Source: an uncultured Phascolarctobacterium sp.
GTDB lineage: Bacteria; Bacillota; Negativicutes; Acidaminococcales; Acidaminococcaceae
Reading direction: 5' to 3'
NCBI RefSeq assembly: GCF_934190775.1
Contig: NZ_CAKPTG010000005.1
Location: 86,927 to 150,926 of the forward strand
DNA: 64,000 nucleotides
The notes under the pieces are model-generated. The model did not search any database. It had not been told where the DNA came from and was given only the letters and a program-made list of their open reading frames with translations. How positions within the stretch are numbered: the first letter of the stretch is position 1; every line of letters begins with the position of its first letter. Shown piece after piece: positions 1-8,433 of the stretch. The position numbers and the translations under genes were made by a program.

Positions 1-1
1 C

Positions 2-220
2 GGCAGCACAGTACGTGTTGCTGTAGGCAGCGTGGAGCATCCCATGATTGAAAAGCACTACATCCAATGGATTTATCTGCAGACAACCCATGGCGGTCAG
101 CGCTATATTTTAAAGCCCGGTGACAAGCCGGAGGCGGTCTTTGCACTTGCCGGCGATGCAGCTCCGATTGCTGCTTATGCATATTGCAACCTGCACGGAC
201 TGTGGGCAGCAAAGCTGTAA
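2..220 (+). CDS. superoxide reductase (desulfoferrodoxin/neelaredoxin), C-terminal part
   Basis: This is the 3' end of a gene whose start lies left of the window; the frame is open from base 2. The last 73 residues carry the conserved superoxide reductase iron-site end: VGSVEHPM followed by EKHYIQWI (histidine ligands) and a terminal AYCNLHGLW giving the Cys and His ligands. The family reduces superoxide to peroxide in the cytoplasm of anaerobes, using rubredoxin as donor. Whether an N-terminal desulforedoxin domain is present cannot be seen. Confidence 0.9.
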   Translation, partial: GSTVRVAVGSVEHPMIEKHYIQWIYLQTTHGGQRYILKPGDKPEAVFALAGDAAPIAAYAYCNLHGLWAAKL

Positions 221-255
221 CAGCTAATGCCTTACACTAACAAAATATTCCTCTG

Positions 256-316
256 ATAAGTGTCGGAATCTTGATTTGCTTTAACCTGGCTCAAGACTTC
301 CGGCACTTATTTTATT
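256..316 (+). terminator. rho-independent terminator after superoxide reductase
   Basis: A 13-bp stem (ATAAGTGTCGGAA at 256-268 with TTCCGGCACTTAT at 298-310, one G-T pair) is followed by a T-rich run. It ends the plus-strand transcript and faces the next terminator. Confidence 0.7.
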
Positions 317-322
317 TCGGGC

Positions 323-371
323 AAAAATAAAACCAGCCTCCGATAATGCTATCTTCAATAGCATACCGGAG
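323..371 (-). terminator. rho-independent terminator of the glyQS operon
   Basis: Read on the minus strand, CTCCG and TGCTAT pair with ATAGCA and CGGAG around a GAAG-type loop, followed by GGTTTTATTTTT. It lies just downstream of the last minus-strand gene of the glyQS group. Confidence 0.75.
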
Positions 372-451
372 ACCGGTTAAATTACAAAAACAATCACACG
401 AGGTCTATAACGTTAAACCTCAAGGCTTGTCCAAAAAGCACAGTGGAAGAA

Positions 452-670
452 TTATTTTTCTACCCACAGGCCTTTCTCGTCTTTTTTGTAGCCGGCAAAT
501 TCGATTGCCAGCGCAGCCATAACCTTGGTTGCGTCTTTAATCTGTACGTTCAGCTCTTCTGCACGGATGAAATCATCGTGGCACATTTCGCTGGGGTTTT
601 TGCTGGTCAGTAAAACGTATTCGTTTTGCATTGCTACAAGTGCTTTTGCTTCTGCATTAAATTGTTCCAT
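452..670 (-). CDS. small hypothetical protein downstream of glyS
   Basis: A 72-residue acidic, mostly helical protein without membrane segment or signal. I do not recognise the family. It begins 23 bases after the glyS stop, after a purine-rich stretch (AAGGAGATTAG) that is a good ribosome site, and is followed by the operon terminator. It is therefore probably co-transcribed with glyQS under T-box control. The GYKKDEKGLWV end has no diagnostic motif. It is a real gene by position and ribosome site; function unknown. Confidence 0.65.
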   Translation of the reverse strand: MEQFNAEAKALVAMQNEYVLLTSKNPSEMCHDDFIRAEELNVQIKDATKVMAALAIEFAGYKKDEKGLWVEK

Positions 671-693
671 TAGACTAATCTCCTTAGCTTTTA

Positions 694-2865
694 TTATTGT
701 ACGATAACGCTCAGGTCACCAACAGCATGGGTAATATCCTTAACTGCTGCCAACAGTGCCAGACGGTTGTTCTTCACGCGAACGTCCTCGTCCATAACCA
801 TAACGTCTTCGAAGAATTTGTTGATTGGGTCAACCAGCTTAACTGCTTCAGCCAGAACTGCAGCATAGTCATACTTGGTTGCTGCAACCAGCACTTCCTT
901 GCTGGCTGCCATAGCAGCATTGTGCAGAGCGCCTTCAGCTTCAACTGCAAAGAGCTGCGGGTTGATAGCGGATTCCTCTTCAATCTTCTTGCACAGGTTA
1001 GCAACACGGGTTGCAGCCTGAATCAGTGCCGGAGCCTCTGCGGAAGCAACGAAGCTGTTCAGAGCCTTAGCACGGGCAACAAGGTCAGTGAAGTCATCGT
1101 TCATCTGGTCAGCCAGAACTGCGTCAACTACGTCATAACGGATGCCCTGATCCATCAGCATGTTGCGCAGGCGCTGTTTCATGAACTCAGCAATCTGCGG
1201 TACGAGCTTTTTGGTGTCCTCAGCAGGGATATTCAGCAGGTACAGAGCGCCGGCAATAATCTTGTACAGGGACAGATGATAGTTGCCGTCAATCAGAATG
1301 TTGATGATGCCCAGAGCCTGACGGCGCAGTGCATACGGATCCTGAGAGCCGGTCGGAGCCAGACCGCGGCTGAAGGTAGCGCAGATGTTGTCCAGCTTAT
1401 CAGCAATACCGGTCAGACGGCCGATATCAGTCTTCGGCAGCTCGTCACCGGCAAAGCGCGGCAGATAATGCTCGTAAATACCCAGTGCAACCTCAGGTGC
1501 TTCACCATCGAGCTTAGCATATTCGCGGCCCATAACGCCTTGCAGCTCGGTGAATTCGATAACCATGCCGGTTACCAGGTCGCATTTGCACAGCAGTGCA
1601 GTGCGCTCCAGCTTTTCTTTGTCAACCTTGGCATTGATAGCCATAGCCAGCATATCAACAGCCTGTACCAGACGGTTGCTCTTATCATTCATATTGCCCA
1701 GGCCTTCCTGGAAGGAAACGGTTTTGAGTTTTTCCAGACGGTCAGCCAAAGATTGTTTTCTATCTTCATTGAAGAAGAATTCAGCGTCGCTCAGACGTGC
1801 ACGCAGTACGCGCTCGTTACCATGAGCAACAATTTCCAGATGCTCCTTGCCACCATTGCGGACGGTGATGAACTTGTTCAACAGGGAGCCATCCTCTGCC
1901 AGTACCGGGAAGTAACGTTGATGCTCACGCATCGGGGTGATGATGCATTCCTTCGGCAGGGTGAGAAATTTCTCTTCGAATTTGCCGCACAGAGCAGTCG
2001 GCCATTCTACCAGATAGTTTACTTCCTCCAGCAGGTCTTCGTTGATTTCAGCATGACCGCCTTCAGCAATTGCCAGGTCGGTAACCTGTTGACGGATCAG
2101 CTCACGGCGAGCGTCCTGGTCAACCATAACATAGTTGTCATACATAACCTTTTCATAGGAATCAGCATCAGGGATTTCTACAGCGCCGATAGTGCCGATA
2201 GCAGCGGAAGCTACGGCGTTCTTAGCCTTGCTCTTTACGGTGTCGAACAGAGCCTTGGCAGCATCGCCGATGGACTCATGAGCTTTGGCGTTATCCAGAG
2301 CGGAAGGACGCAGGAAGCGATGACCGCGGCTGAATTTACCGGATTTCACGCCGGTGATTTCAACAGGGATAACTTCATCGCCGAAAAGTGCAACCAGCCA
2401 GCGGATAGGACGGACAAATTTGAATTCATGGTCTGCCCAACGCATGTTTTTCGGGAAGTTCAAGCTGGTCAGGATATCCATTAATAAGCCAGGCAGCAAA
2501 TCCTTAACCGGTTGGCCTGCCAGATGCTTAACAGCATATACATAATCATCACGAACAACGAGCTCTTTTACGTCAACGCCCTGGCCGCGAGCAAAGCCGA
2601 TAGCTGCTTTGGAAGGAGCGCCGCTTACGAAAGCGATTTTTGCGGAAGGACCTTTAGCCTCAACAGTGCTGTCCTCCTGAGCCTCGGCAACGCCGCTGGC
2701 AATGAAGGTCATACGACGGGGAGTGCCATAGGTTTTAACTGCTTCGAAGGGAATGCGCAGCTCAGTCATTTTCTTTTCTGCCAAATCCTTTAATTGTGCC
2801 AGAATGGCAGGCATAAATTTCGCAGGAATCTCTTCTGTACCAATTTCAAAAAGTAATTTTTCCAT
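694..2865 (-). CDS. glyS: glycine--tRNA ligase beta subunit
   Basis: Beta chain of the alpha2beta2 class II glycyl-tRNA synthetase. The beta chain binds tRNA-Gly, and the active site is in the alpha chain. The start MEKLLFEIGTEEIPAKF is typical of the family, and the 723-residue length is close to, slightly above, the usual 690. The C-terminal third resembles the anticodon-binding domain of ArgRS (DEDVRVKNNRLALL near the end). The start codon overlaps the glyQ stop by one base (TAATG), so the two subunits are translationally coupled. Confidence 0.97.
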   Translation of the reverse strand: MEKLLFEIGTEEIPAKFMPAILAQLKDLAEKKMTELRIPFEAVKTYGTPRRMTFIASGVAEAQEDSTVEAKGPSAKIAFVSGAPSKAAIGFARGQGVDVKELVVRDDYVYAVKHLAGQPVKDLLPGLLMDILTSLNFPKNMRWADHEFKFVRPIRWLVALFGDEVIPVEITGVKSGKFSRGHRFLRPSALDNAKAHESIGDAAKALFDTVKSKAKNAVASAAIGTIGAVEIPDADSYEKVMYDNYVMVDQDARRELIRQQVTDLAIAEGGHAEINEDLLEEVNYLVEWPTALCGKFEEKFLTLPKECIITPMREHQRYFPVLAEDGSLLNKFITVRNGGKEHLEIVAHGNERVLRARLSDAEFFFNEDRKQSLADRLEKLKTVSFQEGLGNMNDKSNRLVQAVDMLAMAINAKVDKEKLERTALLCKCDLVTGMVIEFTELQGVMGREYAKLDGEAPEVALGIYEHYLPRFAGDELPKTDIGRLTGIADKLDNICATFSRGLAPTGSQDPYALRRQALGIINILIDGNYHLSLYKIIAGALYLLNIPAEDTKKLVPQIAEFMKQRLRNMLMDQGIRYDVVDAVLADQMNDDFTDLVARAKALNSFVASAEAPALIQAATRVANLCKKIEEESAINPQLFAVEAEGALHNAAMAASKEVLVAATKYDYAAVLAEAVKLVDPINKFFEDVMVMDEDVRVKNNRLALLAAVKDITHAVGDLSVIVQ

Positions 2866-3746
2866 TATTTATTCTCCCCTTTCTTAAGCAGCGGGAAGCC
2901 CATTTCTTCACGTTGTGCTACATAAGCCTTTGCACACAGGCGGGCCATCGCACGTACACGGCCGATGTAGGCAGTACGTTCACTTACGCTGATTGCTCCG
3001 CGGGAATCCAGCAGGTTGAATGCATGGGAGCATTTCAGAACGTAATCATAAGCAGGACGGATATAACCAAGCTCGATAACGCGCTTAGCTTCTGCTTCAT
3101 ATTTGTCGAACAGGTCAAACAGCAGCGCAGTGTCTGCTACCTGGAAGTTGTAGAAGGATTGCTCTACCTCGTTGGTGTGGAAAACGTCACCGTAGGTAAC
3201 ATCGCCAACCCATTGGATATCGAATACGTTTTCTACGCCCTGGATATACATAGCCAGACGCTCCAGGCCGTACGTGATTTCAACAGTTACAGGCTTAACG
3301 TCAATGCTGCCTACCTGTTGGAAGTAGGTAAACTGGGTGATTTCCATACCATCCAGCCAAACCTCCCAGCCCAGGCCCCAAGCGCCCAGAGTCGGAGATT
3401 CCCAGTTATCCTCTACAAAGCGGATATCATGCTCCTCCTGATGAATGCCGAGCTCAGCCAGGCTCTGCAGATACAGCTCCTGAATGTTTTCCGGAGAGGG
3501 CTTTACGATAACCTGGAACTGATGATGCTGGAACAGACGGTTCGGGTTATCACCGTAACGGCCGTCTGCCGGGCGGCGGGAAGGCTCTACGTAAGCCACA
3601 CGCCAGGGTTCAGGTCCGAGTACGCGTAAAAAGGTAGACGGGTTCATTGTGCCTGCGCCTTTTTCGATGTCATAGGGCTGTGCCATAATGCAGTTTTGGC
3701 CTGCCCAGAATTTTTGCAGCTTCAAAATAATTGTCTGAAAATCCAT
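2865..3746 (-). CDS. glyQ: glycine--tRNA ligase alpha subunit
   Basis: Catalytic subunit that activates glycine and charges tRNA-Gly. The 293-residue protein has the family start (FQTIILKLQKFWAGQNC), class II motif regions (GAGTMNPSTFLRVLGPEPW, then PSRRPADGRYGDNPNR) and the EITYGLERL motif near residue 180. It is first in a glyQ-glyS-small ORF operon. Expression should depend on the T-box leader at 3797-4014, which reads uncharged tRNA-Gly. Confidence 0.98.
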   Translation of the reverse strand: MDFQTIILKLQKFWAGQNCIMAQPYDIEKGAGTMNPSTFLRVLGPEPWRVAYVEPSRRPADGRYGDNPNRLFQHHQFQVIVKPSPENIQELYLQSLAELGIHQEEHDIRFVEDNWESPTLGAWGLGWEVWLDGMEITQFTYFQQVGSIDVKPVTVEITYGLERLAMYIQGVENVFDIQWVGDVTYGDVFHTNEVEQSFYNFQVADTALLFDLFDKYEAEAKRVIELGYIRPAYDYVLKCSHAFNLLDSRGAISVSERTAYIGRVRAMARLCAKAYVAQREEMGFPLLKKGENK

Positions 3747-3796
3747 GTTTTACCTCCTATATTTGTTACAAAGACGGCAATGGCAGCAGCTTTGTC

Positions 3797-4014
3797 CAAA
3801 AACAAAAAGCACCCGCGTCCCCGTAACATAAATGTTACAGGGACGGAGTGCATACAGCTCAAACTCCGCGGTTCCACCCTGCTTGACTGCAATTATCTGC
3901 AGCCCGCCTCAATCAATTTTCTTTTGCAGCTCCAAAGTGCCTTCATCTGCCTTTGCCGCCTTGCACTGTCACGGCTCGCTGAGTTTGCAGACTACTACTC
4001 TTCTTCTTAGCTTA
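3797..4014 (-). promoter_or_regulatory. glycyl T-box riboswitch leader with terminator
   Basis: Minus-strand leader of glyQ. The invariant T-box core GCAGGGTGGAACCGCGG lies at 3866-3882. The competing terminator (GCACTCCGTCCC paired with GGGGACGCGGGTGC, then a T run) occupies about 3797-3852. Upstream, a stem I-like region contains AGCGAGCC and GGTG-type motifs. The triplet GGC at 3939-3941 sits where a specifier is expected and fits glycine; that assignment is by position only. Uncharged tRNA-Gly should stabilise the antiterminator and let transcription reach glyQS. Confidence 0.93.
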
Positions 4015-4020
4015 ACTGTT

Positions 4021-4049
4021 AGTATATAAAATGCTGCGCTATTTGTCAA
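4021..4049 (-). promoter_or_regulatory. promoter of the glyQS operon
   Basis: TTGACA (4044-4049 on the minus strand), a 17-base spacer and TATACT (4021-4026). It starts transcription just before the T-box leader. Confidence 0.85.
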
Positions 4050-4110
4050 GAGCAACCGGCAAGAAATACAGAAAACAAAAAGAGATGCTGCTAAAAGTTT
4101 GTTTATGTGC

Positions 4111-4116
4111 TATACT
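4111..4116 (+). promoter_or_regulatory. -10 element of the toxin mRNA
   Basis: TATACT with only a weak -35 match upstream. Start would be near 4123, just before the 5' arm (AGACAACCG, 4127-4135) that can pair with the 3' end of the same transcript. Confidence 0.5.
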
Positions 4117-4185
4117 CACAAACAGAAGACAACCGTGTTGCAGGGTGGCGTTGCCCCATTCTTAAATAGAATGGATGTGATGTCT

Positions 4186-4272
4186 ATGAAGCATTTCACT
4201 TTTCAGGACCTAATGGCTTTTGGAATGTTCATTTTGGCATTGCTGACCTTTATTTTTCTGTTTTGTAAATAA
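4186..4272 (+). CDS. type I toxin, small hydrophobic holin-like peptide
   Basis: A 28-residue peptide (33 if translation starts at the in-frame ATG at 4171). It has a short polar start (MKHFTFQDLMAFG), one hydrophobic helix (MFILALLTFIFLF) and a Cys-Lys end. The pattern 'LMxFGxFxLALLTF' is that of the putative holin-like toxins of Bacillota, related in design to TxpA/Fst, which act at the membrane. The transcript has complementary ends: 4127-4135 with 4363-4371, GGTGG (4144-4148) with CCACC, and GTTGCC (4150-4155) with 4344-4349. Such long-range pairing is typical of type I toxin mRNAs. An antisense RNA gene lies over the 3' end. Confidence 0.75.
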   Translation: MKHFTFQDLMAFGMFILALLTFIFLFCK

Positions 4273-4282
4273 TGCGTGCATA

Positions 4283-4374
4283 GAAAAACCGCCCCAAAAC
4301 TTTGCCCAGTAGCGGAGCGGATTTTTCTAAACCACTTACTTAAGGCAACCCACCTCTGTGGGCGGTTGTCTTTC
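4283..4374 (-). ncRNA. candidate antisense antitoxin RNA
   Basis: About 90 nt on the minus strand, inferred from promoter and terminator. TTGCAA (4405-4410) and TATATT (4382-4387) are 17 bases apart. A terminator stem CCGCTCC/GGGGCGG followed by TTTTTC ends near 4283. The RNA would be complementary to the 3' untranslated part of the toxin transcript, including the 3' pairing arm and toxin terminator. This is the layout of the TxpA/RatA type of convergent toxin-antitoxin pairs. No expression data exist here. Confidence 0.6.
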
Positions 4375-4378
4375 TATG
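4350..4378 (+). terminator. terminator of the toxin mRNA
   Basis: CCCAC, loop CTCT, GTGGG, then CGGTTGTCTTTCT. It doubles as the 3' pairing arm of the toxin message and lies inside the antisense RNA. Confidence 0.6.
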
Positions 4379-4426
4379 TTCAATATATCACAAAAGACTA
4401 GCTTTTGCAAGTAATACAGAACGAAC

Positions 4427-5680
4427 TTACTTTTTTTTCACACCTTGACGGCGGTTGCTGCCTGTTTTGGGAGCCTTGCGCTTATCAGCAACAGCATTGC
4501 GTCCGCGCTTAGGTGCAGCAGGCTTCTTCTTTTTGGCAGCCACAGCGACACGACGTGCTACAACCTCACCTTCCAGGTTTTGGCGTTCCATCAGAATGCC
4601 CAGTTTATTTTCAATATTACGCAGCCATTTAACCTCGTCGGCAGTATAAAGCGTAATTGCTTCGCCCTCATTGCCTGCGCGTCCGGTACGGCCGATGCGG
4701 TGAACATACCAGTCAACATCATGCGGAATATCATAGTTCACAACATGGGTTACACCTTCAACGTCCAATCCGCGGGCAGCCAGGTCGCTGGCAACAAGAA
4801 TCTGGATTTTAGCATCACGGAAGGCCTTCATAACAGTTTTGCGCTTTGCGGGAGACATTTCGCCATGCAGCACATCAACGTTATAGCCCTGCATGCCCAG
4901 CCAGTCGCCCAGCTCCTTGGTGCGCTCCTTGCTCATGCAGAAAACAATCATCAGATACGGGTTCAGGCGGTCAATAAGTGCTGCGACAGCCTTATTCTTG
5001 TATTCGTCGGTTGTTTTCAGGCAAATCTGCTTGATTTTCTCCACGGTAGCCTGGTCCGGGTTAATATCAATCAGCGCGCAGTTTTTCGTCAGCTTGCGTC
5101 CCAGCTTGCGCACCTCTTCCGACAGCGTTGCGGAGCAAAGCATCGTCTGATGCTCCGGCGCGGTCATAGCAATCAGCTCCAGCGCTTCATCCATAAAGCC
5201 CTGCAGCAGCATTTCGTCTACCTCGTCCAATACCAGATAACGCACACCGCCAAGATCGGTATTACCCTTGCGGATATGGTCCAGCAGACGGCCGGGAGTA
5301 CCAATCAGCACATGGCTGCGTCCCTCCAGCTTATATTTCTGCGTTTCAAAATCACGTCCGCCGGTAACAGCCAGCACCTTGATATCGCTTTCGCCCAGGA
5401 TTTTTTTCATTTCGGTGGCAATCTGCTGTGCCAGCTCGCGTGTCGGCGTAATTACCAGTGCCTGCACGTAGCTTTTGGCAATGTCGATTTTTTCTGCCAG
5501 CGGTACCAAAAACGCCAGTGTCTTGCCTGTGCCAGTCTGCGCACGGGCGATTACGTCACGTCCGGCAAACAGCGCCGGGATAGCCTGCTCCTGTACCGGC
5601 ATCGGCTTTTTGATGCCCATTTTCTGGAGCTGCTCTACAGTGTGCGCACAAACCTTTAAGGCTGCAAATCCATTTGTCAT
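4427..5680 (-). CDS. DEAD-box ATP-dependent RNA helicase
   Basis: A 417-residue superfamily 2 RNA helicase that probably unwinds structured RNA in ribosome assembly or mRNA turnover. Seen in order: Q motif (MGIKKPMPVQEQAIP), Walker A ARAQTGTGKT, PTRELAQQ, TPGRLLDH, motif II VLDEVDEM, SAT, and HRIGRTGRAG. Motif II reads DEVD, not DEAD. The last 50 residues are a basic, disordered tail rich in Lys and Arg (KKKKPAAPKRGR), as in RhlE/CshA-type enzymes. The gene is monocistronic. A -10 TATAAT lies at 5749-5754 with a poor -35. Confidence 0.93.
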   Translation of the reverse strand: MTNGFAALKVCAHTVEQLQKMGIKKPMPVQEQAIPALFAGRDVIARAQTGTGKTLAFLVPLAEKIDIAKSYVQALVITPTRELAQQIATEMKKILGESDIKVLAVTGGRDFETQKYKLEGRSHVLIGTPGRLLDHIRKGNTDLGGVRYLVLDEVDEMLLQGFMDEALELIAMTAPEHQTMLCSATLSEEVRKLGRKLTKNCALIDINPDQATVEKIKQICLKTTDEYKNKAVAALIDRLNPYLMIVFCMSKERTKELGDWLGMQGYNVDVLHGEMSPAKRKTVMKAFRDAKIQILVASDLAARGLDVEGVTHVVNYDIPHDVDWYVHRIGRTGRAGNEGEAITLYTADEVKWLRNIENKLGILMERQNLEGEVVARRVAVAAKKKKPAAPKRGRNAVADKRKAPKTGSNRRQGVKKK

Positions 5681-5891
5681 TTCACATTCCTCTTTTCCTT
5701 ATAAATTTATCTTCAGACCTTATGGCCTTTTTTCTTTATAACTTTAGTATTATATCATAAATCAGGCAGGAACGGAAAGATGCTGTAAAGTTTTTCCAGC
5801 CAAAATAATTGCATCAGCCTGAAAAATATCCCTGCTTGTGATGGCTAAGGCTGTAATAACACAGCTTACAAAGCCAAGGCGCAACAGCGCC

Positions 5892-5924
5892 AAAAAGCCC
5901 CTGTCGGCAATTGCCGGCAGGGGC
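5892..5924 (-). terminator. terminator after the U32 protein gene
   Basis: GCCCCTGCCGGCAATTGCC pairs with itself across a short loop (GGCAATTGCC palindrome) and is followed by TTTTT on the minus strand. Confidence 0.85.
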
Positions 5925-5960
5925 CTTGGCTTATTCAGCCTATTCGGCTTATATTTACTT

Positions 5961-8426
5961 TTACATTACGCCTCTAAAATAGTGGCCTCTTGTAGTACCG
6001 GGCAGATTTTCCGGTGCTTCCACCGCACCGCCGATAATCTTGCGGTACAGCGCCACAAGCTCGCCCAAGCGTGCTGCATCGTAATCACGTCCGTCAATGC
6101 GAAGCGCCGCTACGCCTGCTTCCGCCATATGCTGTACATTGGCAGTCATCGAAAGCTCATGCGCGTTCAGAATATGCATACGGCAGAACTGGTCCGTCAC
6201 AATCGGGAAGCGTGCATCCTTGCGGTCACCCAGGAACAACGGCTCTGCACAGTTAAACTTGCAGGCCCCCTTATCCAGCGCACCCAGGAAGCTGCCGCCT
6301 ACGCAGTATTCGGAAACCATCATCTCCAAACGTCCCTGAATCATGCACTCCAACGGCAGCGGGCTGACGCTCACAAGATGCTCAACCTGCGCCATAGTCA
6401 GCTCCGGACTAAGCACTGCACCTACAGCACCCTGCTCCTGCCAGAACTGCAGCGTCTGGCTGTTGAAGATGTTCAAAGACATGTCTGCCACCAGGTTGAG
6501 GCCGACGTACTTCTTCGCCAAGGGCCACAAGCCGTTGTTGTTGATATAAACAAAATCCGGCTGCAGCTCTTCCCACAATTTGAAGAGCTTATCGAAATAT
6601 GCCAGCTGTGCTTCCTTGATGATACGCGGTGTTGCAAAGGCCAGCTGACGGCCTGCCTTGCGCACCAGCTTCGTAGCCTTGGCATAATCCGCCTCAGACG
6701 GCAGCTGATGGTTGAAGCAGTCACCGCCGAAGAGAATGCGCTCCGCACCTGCCTGCAACGCAGCGTTGACCTTGTCAACGCTGTCGCAATGCACTACCAG
6801 AACGGACTCATGCTGCTTGGCCTTATGTGCCTGCGGCACCAGCTGCTCGCTGAAGCTGTGCACCGCAGTGCGCGCCGGTGCGAAAGCACTCAGGCGCGCA
6901 GCATCCAGCGCCTCGCACGCCATGCGGCGTGCTTCGTTCATTTCGCTCATCGGCACCATAACATTTTCATCATGCTCAAAGATCAGGCTGTTCAGGAAAT
7001 ATTCGGTCGTACCGAGGCGGTCCAGCTGCTTACGCACGCCCGCCTCGTCCAGCGCACGCTTGCGTGCTGCCTCTACGATAAAATCTGTTTCGCCATAACC
7101 GACGTTGCCTTCATCGTCCGTCAGCGTAACCGTCATCGGCTCGCCCAGACGCGCAGTAACTACGGCATCTACCGGAATACGCTTTTTGGCGTCCGGTCCG
7201 AAGAACTGCTGCGCATAGCTCATCAGTCTGCTGTCGAGTGTACGGAAAACGCGGTCATTCAAGCGTACACCGTTAGGCACATCAATCGTTACCTGCTGGC
7301 CGGGGGCAGCGCTCTGCACACTATTGCCGCCACACAGCATATCCGTAACGGTGGTGCCAACACGTCCGCCGACACTTACCCAGAACTCCAGGCCATCGCC
7401 AAGATGCAGCTCCTTATCCAGCTTAATAACTGCCTTATTGCGGTTTTTATCCAGCTTTGCAACACGGCCGATAAGCACACCGCGGTTGTTGGGACGGCGG
7501 TCACTCATCATCGTGCGTCCGGGACGACGCTCCAGATAGGCAGTGGTAAAATCGCGGTTGAAGATTTGCTCGATATTCGCTAAATCCTCCTCCGGCACAT
7601 TGTAGTCACCGGCAAGATAGCTGTCAATCGCGCGGCGATAAGCATCTACTACTACCGCAACATATTCCGGGCGCTTCATGCGTCCTTCGATTTTGTAGGA
7701 CACAACGCCTGCGTCAATCAGCTGCGGCAGGATGCTCAGTGTATTCATATCCTTAGGGCTCAGCAGATACTGGCCTGCATCCTTGCCCTGCAGCATATCC
7801 TCATCCTTCGCGTTGAGCAGCTTATACGGCAGACGGCAAGGCTGAGCACAGCGTCCGCGGTTACCGCTGCGGCCACCGATAAGACTGCTCATCAGGCATT
7901 GTCCGCTATAGCAGACGCACAATGCACCATGAATAAAGGTTTCAATTTCACTGCCGCGGCTGCAGGCTGCGCCGATTTCTTTCAGGCTCAGCTCGCGCGC
8001 CAATACGCTGCGCTCCATGCCTGCGCTCATAGCGAAGTCTACACCACTGCTATTTGTAATACTCATCTGCGTGCTGGCGTGCAGCGGCAGCTCCGGCACA
8101 ATTTTCTGCGCCAGGCGGATAACGCCCAAATCCTGCACAATCAGTCCGTCTACACCCACGTTGTTCAAGAACAACAGATAATCGGACAAAGCTTCCAGCT
8201 CACTGTCATCTACAAGAGTATTGACCGTAATATAAAGGCGTACATGGTGCATGTGAGCAAAGTACACCGCCTTCGCCATTTCCTCTTCATCAAAATTGCT
8301 GGCATAGGCACGTGCTCCAAAGGCTTTACCGCCCATATATACAGCATCGGCGCCGGCGTTTACCGCTGCCTCCAAGGCTTCCCAGCTGCCTGCGGGAGCA
8401 AGCAGTTCTATTGTTTTCTTTTCCAT
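5961..8426 (-). CDS. U32 family peptidase-like protein with DUF3656-type region
   Basis: An 821-residue member of the U32 'collagenase-like' family. The N-terminal TIM-barrel half has the start ELLAPAGSWEALEAAVNAGADA, and the U32 signature ETFIHGALCVCYSGQC with its cysteine cluster lies near residues 160-185. A CAQPCRLPY motif follows. The long C-terminal part matches the layout of clostridial U32 proteins with a DUF3656 region. Relatives RlhA and TrhP are now tied to hydroxylation of rRNA or tRNA rather than to proteolysis, so an RNA-modification role is more likely; this is inference. It is last in a three-gene minus-strand operon (start 7 bases after the ZapA-like gene). Confidence 0.88.
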   Translation of the reverse strand: MEKKTIELLAPAGSWEALEAAVNAGADAVYMGGKAFGARAYASNFDEEEMAKAVYFAHMHHVRLYITVNTLVDDSELEALSDYLLFLNNVGVDGLIVQDLGVIRLAQKIVPELPLHASTQMSITNSSGVDFAMSAGMERSVLARELSLKEIGAACSRGSEIETFIHGALCVCYSGQCLMSSLIGGRSGNRGRCAQPCRLPYKLLNAKDEDMLQGKDAGQYLLSPKDMNTLSILPQLIDAGVVSYKIEGRMKRPEYVAVVVDAYRRAIDSYLAGDYNVPEEDLANIEQIFNRDFTTAYLERRPGRTMMSDRRPNNRGVLIGRVAKLDKNRNKAVIKLDKELHLGDGLEFWVSVGGRVGTTVTDMLCGGNSVQSAAPGQQVTIDVPNGVRLNDRVFRTLDSRLMSYAQQFFGPDAKKRIPVDAVVTARLGEPMTVTLTDDEGNVGYGETDFIVEAARKRALDEAGVRKQLDRLGTTEYFLNSLIFEHDENVMVPMSEMNEARRMACEALDAARLSAFAPARTAVHSFSEQLVPQAHKAKQHESVLVVHCDSVDKVNAALQAGAERILFGGDCFNHQLPSEADYAKATKLVRKAGRQLAFATPRIIKEAQLAYFDKLFKLWEELQPDFVYINNNGLWPLAKKYVGLNLVADMSLNIFNSQTLQFWQEQGAVGAVLSPELTMAQVEHLVSVSPLPLECMIQGRLEMMVSEYCVGGSFLGALDKGACKFNCAEPLFLGDRKDARFPIVTDQFCRMHILNAHELSMTANVQHMAEAGVAALRIDGRDYDAARLGELVALYRKIIGGAVEAPENLPGTTRGHYFRGVM

Positions 8427-8433
8427 ATGTTAT

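Noticed and set aside
697..2484. Long open frame on the plus strand opposite glyS
   Set aside because: It is the mirror of a well-supported synthetase gene, rich in Cys and Gln as expected from antisense reading, with no ribosome site.
5838..7583. 581-codon plus-strand frame opposite the U32 gene
   Set aside because: Antisense shadow of a conserved gene; no domain and atypical composition.
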